A stretch of DNA of 22,545 nucleotides, from the NCBI GenBank assembly GCA_045114455.1, contig JBGUKN010000008.1, positions 1 through 22,545 of the forward strand. The letters run 5' to 3'. Made by a program: the position numbers and the translations under genes. This document shows positions 13,972 through 20,331 of this stretch, piece by piece. Position 1 is the first letter of the stretch. Every line of letters starts with the position of its first letter. A model generated the notes under the pieces. It was not told where the DNA came from, did no database searches, and saw nothing but the letters and a program-made list of their open reading frames with translations. The DNA comes from UBA1732 sp045114455. Its GTDB lineage: Bacteria; Verrucomicrobiota; Lentisphaeria; Victivallales; UBA1829.

Positions 13972-16218
13972 ATGAATATGAAACTTGCTTTGAAATCGGC
14001 AGCCGTCTCCCTGGCTCTCGCGATCGCTTCGATACCCGCATTCTGCGTGGAACCCGTCGCCTCCTTCGTGCCGTCGGACGCCGCCGGCGCGCTGTATGTG
14101 AATTTCGACGCCCTGTTCGCGTCGCCGGCGTTCGGATCCGTCCTGGAGTCCTTCGGCGTCAACGCGGATGAAATGCTCGAATCCGCCGGGATCAAGGCGG
14201 ACGACAAGAACGCCCAGTTCGTGTTTTTCATCACGCCGGACGGACGCGGCGGACTGGTCGCCAATATGAACGGCAAATCCGGCGAGGTCAGCAAGCTTCT
14301 GGCGGAGAATGAAAAGCTCGGCGCAAAGAAGGTCGAATTCGACGGCGCGGAAGCCTATGAGATCAAGGACGAGGAGAATTCTGCCCACTTCATCGTGATG
14401 GTCGTTTCTGACGACCAGGTCCAGGTCCTTGCCAGCGACGACCTGGACGCGAAACCGGAACTTCTCCCCGAAGTCGAGGCTCCGTCCGCGCTCGTGCGCT
14501 CCCTGAAGGCCGACGACTCCATTTTCGCGCTCGCGCTTGACCGCGAGGGCGTCATGAAGTTTGTGGAAAATGAGTCCAAGACGAGTTCGGAAGAGTCAAT
14601 CGCCCAGCTTGAGCAGGTCAAGGCTCTCGCGGGAGAATCGGATGACCTGAAGAGCCTCATCTTCCGCATCGCGTCCGGCGCGGACAATTCCATCGACCTC
14701 TTCCTGACCGCCCGCTTCAACGACGCCAAGGCGCGTGGCGAGTTCGTGGACCAGATCGATTCCCTGAAGACCATGCTGACCCCGGCGGAAGGCGAAGAGC
14801 CGAACGACGCCGCCAAGCTTTTCGAATCCATGAAGGTCGAGACCAAGGGCAACGACGCCGTGATCACCCTCAATATTTCCGAAGACGCCATCCTCGGCGC
14901 CGTGCAGGCCGGAACCGCGGCCGCAATGGGCGCGCTCGAGGGTGGGATCGGCGGAGAAGCCGCCGAAGGCGAAGAGGAGATCGACTACGAGGCGCTCGTT
15001 CCGCTCGAGGAGACCCCGGACCCGGACGAGGAAGGCATCGACGAGGAGGAGCGCGCGAAGCGCATCCAGATGCGCGAGGAAGCGATCGCGCGCCGCGAGG
15101 CGAAGATCGCCGAACTCCGTGCCCAGCACGAACAGGGCGCAGTTGAGGCGAAACGCATCGCCGCGCTTAACAAGGAGATGTTCGCCTACCTCAAGGAGAA
15201 GGACTGGGAGCGCGCGTTCGCGAAGATCGAAGAGGGCGCCGATGTCAACGCGAAGGACGAGAAGGGCCGCACACCCGCGTTCTACTGCGTCGAAAACGGC
15301 AACTTCACCATCCTGAACAACCTCGACGGAGCAGGAAAGAACAAGGTCGATCCGAACGCCGTGGACAATTCCGGCATGTCGCTGCTCCACTGCGCCGTCC
15401 TGAAGAAACAGGACGCCATCATCTCCTACCTGCTGAAAGTCCGGGCTTGCACCCCGCGCACCCAGATCACGAAGTCCGGCGCTTCCCCGCTGTACGACGC
15501 CGCCCGCATCGGGACCTATGAAACGGTGAAAAACCTCGTGACGTACGGCGCGGACCCGAATGTTGCCACGAAGGCCGGCCTCACCCCGCTTCACCAGGCA
15601 GCCGCCCGCGGCAATCTGGATATGGTCAAGGATCTCGTCCAGGCCGGAGCGGACGTGAACGCCATCGCGGAGAACGGCCGCACGCCGATCTTCTACGCCG
15701 CCGAACGCGGCAAGGCTTCGACCGTGAATTTCCTGCTCGAAAAGAAGGCGGAGATCAACCTCGCCGACAAGGACGGCCTCACCCCGCTGCACTGCGCCGC
15801 CTCCAGCGGCAATGTCGCGCTCGTGAAGTTCATGGTGAGCAAGAAGGCCAACTTCGCCGCCACCGCGAAGGACGGCACCACCGTCCTCCTCTCCGGCGCG
15901 AAATACCCTGAGATCGTGAAGTTCCTCGCCGAAAAGATGCCGAACGTGAACGGCGTCGACAAGGACGGCAACTCCGTGATGCACCTCTGCGCCGAGACCG
16001 CCGACGAGGAGACCATCCGCAAGCTCCTGTACTACAGCGCCAAGGAAGACCTCCCGAACAAGAAGGGCGAGACCCCGATCCTGCTCGCCGCCCGCGCGGG
16101 CAACGTCGACATGGTCAAGCGCCTGCTCAACATGAACGTGAAGGTCACGCAGAAGATCGTGAACGAGGCCAAGACGCAGGAGATCAAGGACCTGCTTTCC
16201 GCCAAGCTGAAAAAATAA
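13972..16218 (+). CDS. Secreted ankyrin-repeat protein with uncharacterised N-terminal domain
   Basis: A 748-aa protein with a Sec signal peptide (MNMKLALKSAAVSLALAIASIPAFC). Cys25 is preceded by Phe and does not fit a lipobox. The N-terminal region (about 27-310, PSDAAGALYVNFDALFASPAFGSVLES...) is alpha/beta and resembles DUF3352-like secreted proteins in general pattern only. An acidic linker (about 330-362) leads into a charged coiled coil (about 355-400). About nine ankyrin repeats follow (about 400-735), including TPLHQAAARGNLDMVKDLVQAGADVN and TPLHCAASSGNVALVKFMV. Ankyrin repeats bind proteins, so this is probably a periplasmic or exported binding protein. The ribosome-binding site is weak and ATG 13978 is an alternative start. 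The gene stands alone between its own promoter and terminator. Confidence 0.88.
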   Translation: MNMKLALKSAAVSLALAIASIPAFCVEPVASFVPSDAAGALYVNFDALFASPAFGSVLESFGVNADEMLESAGIKADDKNAQFVFFITPDGRGGLVANMNGKSGEVSKLLAENEKLGAKKVEFDGAEAYEIKDEENSAHFIVMVVSDDQVQVLASDDLDAKPELLPEVEAPSALVRSLKADDSIFALALDREGVMKFVENESKTSSEESIAQLEQVKALAGESDDLKSLIFRIASGADNSIDLFLTARFNDAKARGEFVDQIDSLKTMLTPAEGEEPNDAAKLFESMKVETKGNDAVITLNISEDAILGAVQAGTAAAMGALEGGIGGEAAEGEEEIDYEALVPLEETPDPDEEGIDEEERAKRIQMREEAIARREAKIAELRAQHEQGAVEAKRIAALNKEMFAYLKEKDWERAFAKIEEGADVNAKDEKGRTPAFYCVENGNFTILNNLDGAGKNKVDPNAVDNSGMSLLHCAVLKKQDAIISYLLKVRACTPRTQITKSGASPLYDAARIGTYETVKNLVTYGADPNVATKAGLTPLHQAAARGNLDMVKDLVQAGADVNAIAENGRTPIFYAAERGKASTVNFLLEKKAEINLADKDGLTPLHCAASSGNVALVKFMVSKKANFAATAKDGTTVLLSGAKYPEIVKFLAEKMPNVNGVDKDGNSVMHLCAETADEETIRKLLYYSAKEDLPNKKGETPILLAARAGNVDMVKRLLNMNVKVTQKIVNEAKTQEIKDLLSAKLKK

Positions 16219-16245
16219 ACGGAAAGCTGTAACAGGAAATAATAC

Positions 16246-16278
16246 CGGGCTGTCCGGCTATGCCGGGCGGCCCGTTTT
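16246..16278 (+). terminator. Intrinsic terminator of the ankyrin-repeat protein gene
   Basis: A fully paired 13-bp GC-rich stem (16246-16258 with 16262-16274, two G-T wobbles) has a TAT loop and is followed by T4. It lies 27 bp after the stop codon and separates this gene from the convergent M48-like gene. Confidence 0.92.
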
Positions 16279-16304
16279 GCATCCGCGCTTCATTTGGTGT
16301 CGCT

Positions 16305-18212
16305 TCATGCCTTGATTTTGACGAACGGGATATGCTTCGCCTCGAGGACCTTCAAATCCTTCTTCGTCGCCTCGCAGACCCAGAACGGCGATTCCTGAAT
16401 GAGGTTCACGAACTCCTGCGGATAGCCGTCGCCGTACAGAAACGTCTTTTTCCTGCTGCGTTTCAGGAAGATGAAGTACGTCCTCAGCAGGCTGGATTCG
16501 CGGTAGCGGCGGGTCACGAAATAGATGCGCTCGACGCTGATGCAGTCGTCCGAAAGGAGTTTCCGGATATCCCTTCGCATCTCCGGGAACTTTTTGCACG
16601 GTTCCAGAAGGTCGTCCATGCCGAGCTTCGGGGAGAACGTTTTCTTCTTCGCTTTCAGGGCCGTTTCCCTGACCTCGAGCAGATGCCCGACCAGATCCGA
16701 ATCGGCCCGGTGCACGGCATATTCGAGCAGCTCCTCGTCGAATGTCAGCGCGAGCATCGGATCCTGTTCCGTGATGCGCAGGAGCTTCCCGGCGGCCTCG
16801 GATTCCTCCTGCGCGGTCCCGGCATGCCTCATGTGCCAGCAGAGCAGCGCCCCCCGGAGCGAAAGGTCGTGCGGGAACTTCTTCACGGCTTTTTCGAGGA
16901 TGTCCCGCAGACGGTCTTCGTGGAGGAGGTTCGCGGCGGCAGTGATCGCATTGAGCCATGCTTCCAGGTCGCCGCACGATTCATCGACATTCTCGTCCTT
17001 CCGCATCCGGCGGAAGAGTTCGTCCCCTTCCTTCTCCTCGCGGTCGTCCGGCTTGCGGTACCGGGCGTGTTCGAAATCCTCGTCGATGAGGCTTCCGTCG
17101 TAAAACTCCCCGTCGTCGAGGTAATGGGATTCATAGAGGTCGGCACGCAGATACCAGTCGATCCTGGCCCGGAATCCCTTCTGGGCGAACAGGAGCTTTT
17201 CGACGGCGTCCGGGGTGCGCTCCAGGTACGGCAGCAGGTCGGCGGGATCGTTCGTGCCGACGCGTTCCCGGAACGGCGGAAGCGTTTCCACGACCGGCTC
17301 GGACGAACGGAGCATGCGGGTTAGAAGGCGTTTCGTCTCCGCCTCCGTCCCGGCTTTGCGGATTTCGTTGAGAACGGCCTCGGCGGGATGTTCGACCGCG
17401 CCGTCCACGGTATACTTCATGAGCAGGAGCGCCTGCGGGTTGAACTTCTCACAGAGGAACAGCGCCTGCGTCACGCTTGCGGCGTAATCCTTTGCGCCGA
17501 ACCTGTCGCGGCAGTATGCCTCGGCATTCCGCTCTTCCTCCGCCCGTAGCGGAAAAAACGACACGTTGAACCACGGCGGAAGCTTCTTTTTCTCCGCCTT
17601 GCCCGTGTCGGGGTTGTACATCACCGGCGGGAGCGCCCAGATGCGTTCGATCCATTTCAGCAGGGGGTCGCGGGCGTGCGGCGTCTCGTGCCAGAGCACC
17701 CGCGTCAGGAGGATACGGAACGATTTGGCGTCCAGCGCGCACATCAGCGGGTAGCCTATGACGAGTACGTCGCGTTTCACGAGCGGCTGCCGTCTGAACC
17801 GGGGAAAGACCGCGATGTTTGTGCCCAGATCGAGGCGGATCTCCCGGAACGGCGGGATGTTCAGCTCGCGGCAGACGTCGTTGACTTCGTCGAAAAGCGG
17901 TCCGGGTTTGATGTCCAGCCCGTCCGGGATGTCGCGGACGCGCATGTAGCAGTCGGCCCGGATGACTGCGATCACCGCGATGACCAGCAAAATCACCCCG
18001 ACGAGCGTTTCGCCGTCTGAAAGCGCCATGATGAACAGCCAGAAGAAAACGCCAAGAAGAAGCAGCGCCACGAGCAGGAGAAAGTTGCTTGCCACGCCGT
18101 AAAGGAGGATCAGGAGCAGCCGCATGCGGTACTGCCCCGGATCGCGTTCGTATTGCGCCCGGACCTTCTCGCAGCGCCGCCACGTCTTCAGATCGATGTC
18201 GTTCAAGTCCAT
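16305..18212 (-). CDS. Membrane M48-like metallopeptidase domain protein with helical C-terminus
   Basis: A 635-aa protein. Two or more membrane segments (about 30-64 and 68-86) precede an M48/HtpX-like domain: NDVCRELNIPPFREIRLDLGTNIAVFP (about 111-137), then VLVIGYPLMCALDAKSFRILLTRVLWHETPH (about 149-179). HETPH (H175, E176, H179) matches the HExxH zinc motif in the right family context. ERNAE (E227-E231) occupies the place of the ExxAD third-ligand motif. Proline inside HExxH is unusual, so activity is uncertain. The rest (about 240-635) is mostly helical and charged, possibly TPR-like. M48 members are typically membrane proteases in protein quality control; that role here is inference. 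The gene has its own TTGCAT promoter and follows the hairpin array downstream of yggS. Confidence 0.75.
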   Translation of the reverse strand: MDLNDIDLKTWRRCEKVRAQYERDPGQYRMRLLLILLYGVASNFLLLVALLLLGVFFWLFIMALSDGETLVGVILLVIAVIAVIRADCYMRVRDIPDGLDIKPGPLFDEVNDVCRELNIPPFREIRLDLGTNIAVFPRFRRQPLVKRDVLVIGYPLMCALDAKSFRILLTRVLWHETPHARDPLLKWIERIWALPPVMYNPDTGKAEKKKLPPWFNVSFFPLRAEEERNAEAYCRDRFGAKDYAASVTQALFLCEKFNPQALLLMKYTVDGAVEHPAEAVLNEIRKAGTEAETKRLLTRMLRSSEPVVETLPPFRERVGTNDPADLLPYLERTPDAVEKLLFAQKGFRARIDWYLRADLYESHYLDDGEFYDGSLIDEDFEHARYRKPDDREEKEGDELFRRMRKDENVDESCGDLEAWLNAITAAANLLHEDRLRDILEKAVKKFPHDLSLRGALLCWHMRHAGTAQEESEAAGKLLRITEQDPMLALTFDEELLEYAVHRADSDLVGHLLEVRETALKAKKKTFSPKLGMDDLLEPCKKFPEMRRDIRKLLSDDCISVERIYFVTRRYRESSLLRTYFIFLKRSRKKTFLYGDGYPQEFVNLIQESPFWVCEATKKDLKVLEAKHIPFVKIKA

Positions 18213-18259
18213 TGGTGTCTTTCCTTTGCCGGACAGAAGGCTTCATGCGTCATAACTTT

Positions 18260-18288
18260 ATTATATCATGCCGGACGCGGGAATGCAA
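18260..18288 (-). promoter_or_regulatory. Strong sigma70-like promoter for the M48-like gene
   Basis: On the minus strand TTGCAT (18288-18283) and a perfect TATAAT (18265-18260) are separated by 17 bp, with TGA before the -10 (extended -10). It starts about 43 bp beyond the edge of the palindromic array. Confidence 0.72.
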
Positions 18289-18330
18289 ACGGAAAGCCGG
18301 GAAAATGGCGGAAAACGGTATTATGCCAGA

Positions 18331-18348
18331 GGAGGACTTGTCTTCCCG
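18331..18348. repeat. Left flanking palindromic word of the hairpin array
   Basis: GGAGGAC-TT-GTCTTCC forms a 7-bp hairpin with one G-T pair. It abuts unit 1 directly and matches the word at 18594-18611 at 16 of 18 positions. Confidence 0.8.
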
Positions 18349-18586
18349 TGCGCGAGCGTAGCCGCGCACTACTCGACACACTCCGTGTGTGCTCAAGCGA
18401 AGCTGAGAGCACTACTACATCACTGCTTGCAGTGTGCGCGAGCGCAACCGCGCACTACTCGACACACTCCGAGTGTGCTCAAGCGAAGCTGAGAGCACTA
18501 CTACATCACTGCTTGCAGTGTGCGCGAGCGTAGCCGCGCATTACTCGACACACTCCGTGTGTGCTCAAGCGAAGCTGAGAGCACTA
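18349..18586. repeat. 86-bp tandem repeat array built of four small hairpins per unit
   Basis: There are two full units (18349-18434, 18435-18520) and a third cut short after three hairpins (18521-18586). Each unit holds H1, TGCGCG...CGCGCA (first copy 18349-18368); H2, ACACAC-TCC-GTGTGT (18376-18390); H3, GTGCTC...GAGCAC with an inner AGC-GAA-GCT (18389-18412); and H4, CACTG-CTTG-CAGTG (18421-18434). Copies differ at only a few bases, mostly in hairpin loops (H1 loop AGCGTAGC versus AGCGCAAC). The array fills the space between the yggS stop codon and the M48-like gene's promoter, both on the minus strand. No spacers and no coding frame are conserved (86 is not a multiple of 3). Confidence 0.93.
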
Positions 18587-19282
18587 TTTCAGTGGAGGAC
18601 TCGTCCTCCCGCCGAAGATGGCGGTGCCGATGCGGACGATGGTCGCGCCCTCGGCGATGGCTTCGCGGAAGTCGCCGCTCATGCCCATGGAGAGTTCGGG
18701 CAGCTTGACGCCGAATTCCTGTTCGAGCGCGTCCCGCTGCGTACGGAGCGACGCGAACACGCGGTGCAATGCGGCTTCGTCGGATCCGAGCGGGGCCATG
18801 GTCATCAGTCCACGTACCCGGATGCCGGGGAGCGCGAGTGCGGCCTCCAGCGAGACGCGGAGGTCGTCTGCGGAACGGAACCCGGTTTTGTTCTCCTCGC
18901 CGGAATTGACCTCGAACAGGATGTTGACGGTTTTGTGGAGCGAATCCGCGGCGGCGGAGATCTTCCGCACGAGCTTTTCGGAGTCGACGGAGTGGATCCA
19001 GGCGGCGAGCGCGGCGGCCTTCGCGGCCTTGTTCGACTGGAGCGAGCCGATCAGATGCCATTCGATTTCGGCGGGCAGGGCAGGGACCTTCGAGGCGAGT
19101 TCCTGCACGCGGTTCTCGCCGAAACAGGTCTGGCCGCACGCGAACGCCTCGGCGACGTCTCCGGCGGGGAAGGTCTTGGACACGGCGAGGAGACGGACGG
19201 AGCCCGCGGGGCGTCCGGCCGCGGCTTCGGCTTCGGCGATCTGCTCCAGTACGGATTCGAGGTGGTCGCGGATGGTATTCAT
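18584..19282 (-). CDS. yggS: YggS/PLPBP family pyridoxal phosphate homeostasis protein
   Basis: A 232-aa protein of usual family length. The PLP-binding lysine is K36 in LLAVSKTFP. Other family words are FGENRVQE (about 54-61), WHLIGSLQSNK (about 75-85), NSGEENKTGF, RGLMTMAP, SMGMSGDFREAI and VRIGTAIFGGR. The family folds as an alanine-racemase-like barrel, binds PLP without known catalysis, and affects vitamin B6 and amino-acid homeostasis in the cytoplasm. Its ATG lies 1 bp after the exonuclease stop (TGACATG), so translation is probably coupled. The C-terminal tail GRTSPPLK after the conserved FGGR is encoded by a palindromic word belonging to the adjacent hairpin array, and the stop codon touches the last hairpin. 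Confidence 0.95.
   Translation of the reverse strand: MNTIRDHLESVLEQIAEAEAAAGRPAGSVRLLAVSKTFPAGDVAEAFACGQTCFGENRVQELASKVPALPAEIEWHLIGSLQSNKAAKAAALAAWIHSVDSEKLVRKISAAADSLHKTVNILFEVNSGEENKTGFRSADDLRVSLEAALALPGIRVRGLMTMAPLGSDEAALHRVFASLRTQRDALEQEFGVKLPELSMGMSGDFREAIAEGATIVRIGTAIFGGRTSPPLK
18594..18611. repeat. Right flanking palindromic word, inside the yggS coding end
   Basis: GGAGGAC-TC-GTCCTCC is a perfect 7-bp hairpin. On the minus strand it encodes GRTSPP, the last residues but two of YggS. It is separated from the truncated third unit by 7 bases. Confidence 0.8.
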
Positions 19283-19283
19283 G

Positions 19284-20303
19284 TCAGAAATCGAACTCCA
19301 TTTGTTCGGAAGCGGCTTTTTTCTCCGGGGCTTTTTCCTCGGCAGGAGCCGGTTCCGGCCGGGCGGGTTCGGGCGAGGCTGCGGCGAAAAGGTCGTCGGA
19401 ATCGCCGGAAGCGGAATCGAACGCCGTCTCCGGCGCGATCCTGTCGAGGTCGCGGATGATGCTGTTCAAATCGAGCTTCGCGGCGAGTTCGCGGATGCGG
19501 CGGAAGTCGGGCGCGGTGCGTTCGAGCATGGCGTCGGACCAGTTCGCGCCTGCCGGAGGTTCGCGCAGCAGTCGGACCAGCGCCTGGTTTCTGCGGAGGT
19601 GTTCCGCGCCGTCGACGAGCTTGCGCCGGAGGTTTTCGTTTGCGACGGCGGCGGGGTTCGCGAGGATGGCGTCGATGGAGCCGCACTCGGAAATGAGCTT
19701 GGCGGCGGTCTTCGGGCCGACGCCTTCGATGCCGGGGATGTTGTCCGCCGTGTCGCCGACGAGCGCGAGGTAGTCGATGATGCCGGACGGCGGCACGCCG
19801 AACTTTCCGACCACGGCCGCCTCGTCGCGCAGTTCGAATCCGGTCCCGGTGCGGGACGGGATGAGCATGGCAACGCGTTCGTTGATGAGCTGGGCGAGGT
19901 CCTTGTCCGCCGAAATGATGCGGATTTCGCGTTCGGAAAACGCGTTCGCGAGCGCGGAAATGAGGTCGTCGGCCTCCCATGCCTGCTGTTCGAAGAGCGG
20001 CCAGCCGAACGCCCGGATCAGGTCGCGGACGATCGGGATCTGGGCGGTCAGGTCGGGCGGCGCGGGCGGACGGTTCGCCTTGTAGTCCGGGGCGAGTTCG
20101 AGCCTGTGCGCGGGCCTTCCGAGGTCGAAGACGAACGCGCCGTCGAACGCGTCGGCGGGGTAGTCCGCGTGGAGCTTGAGCAGGAACTTCGCTATTGCGA
20201 AGACCGCGTTGGTCGGCGTGCCGTCGTGGGAGGTGAGCACGCGGACCGCGAAATATCCGCGGAAGATCTGAGCGTAGGAATCGATCAGGATGAGGGAGCG
20301 CAT
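19284..20303 (-). CDS. Stand-alone 5'-3' exonuclease (FEN/Pol I N-terminal type)
   Basis: A 339-aa protein matching the 5'-nuclease domain of DNA polymerase I without the polymerase. Metal-site residues are visible: D8 (LIDSYA), D60 (VFD), YKANR (74-78), EADD (110-113), SADKD (D133, D135) and GDTADN (D184, D187). A helix-hairpin-helix follows (IPGIEGVGPKTAAKLI, about 189-204). It probably removes RNA primers or flaps during replication and repair. A Pro/Ala/Glu-rich disordered linker (about 292-332) leads to the extreme C-terminus EQMEFDF, which resembles a beta-clamp-binding peptide. It is co-transcribed between gpmI (28 bp upstream) and yggS. I see no good ribosome-binding site before ATG 20303, only a run of seven C, so translation may depend on coupling to gpmI. 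Confidence 0.92.
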   Translation of the reverse strand: MRSLILIDSYAQIFRGYFAVRVLTSHDGTPTNAVFAIAKFLLKLHADYPADAFDGAFVFDLGRPAHRLELAPDYKANRPPAPPDLTAQIPIVRDLIRAFGWPLFEQQAWEADDLISALANAFSEREIRIISADKDLAQLINERVAMLIPSRTGTGFELRDEAAVVGKFGVPPSGIIDYLALVGDTADNIPGIEGVGPKTAAKLISECGSIDAILANPAAVANENLRRKLVDGAEHLRRNQALVRLLREPPAGANWSDAMLERTAPDFRRIRELAAKLDLNSIIRDLDRIAPETAFDSASGDSDDLFAAASPEPARPEPAPAEEKAPEKKAASEQMEFDF

Positions 20304-20331
20304 GGGGGGGATGCCGGATATCCGCGCAGGA

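Noticed and set aside
18349..18586. CRISPR array
   Set aside because: The 86-bp units are contiguous, with no variable spacers, and no cas genes are nearby.
18349..18586. Integron attC sites, tRNA genes or retron RNA
   Set aside because: No GTTRRRY-type core sites, no tRNA cloverleaf with CCA-proximal features, and no integrase or reverse transcriptase in the window.
18153..18708. Open frames through the repeat array giving repeated peptides
   Set aside because: The period is 86 bp, so each unit shifts frame and the same peptide appears in different frames. There is no ribosome-binding site, and part overlaps yggS in antisense.
20304..20310. Phase-variable G7 tract controlling the exonuclease
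   Set aside because: The run lies outside the coding sequence and is only seven bases long. It is kept only as a note within the operon finding.
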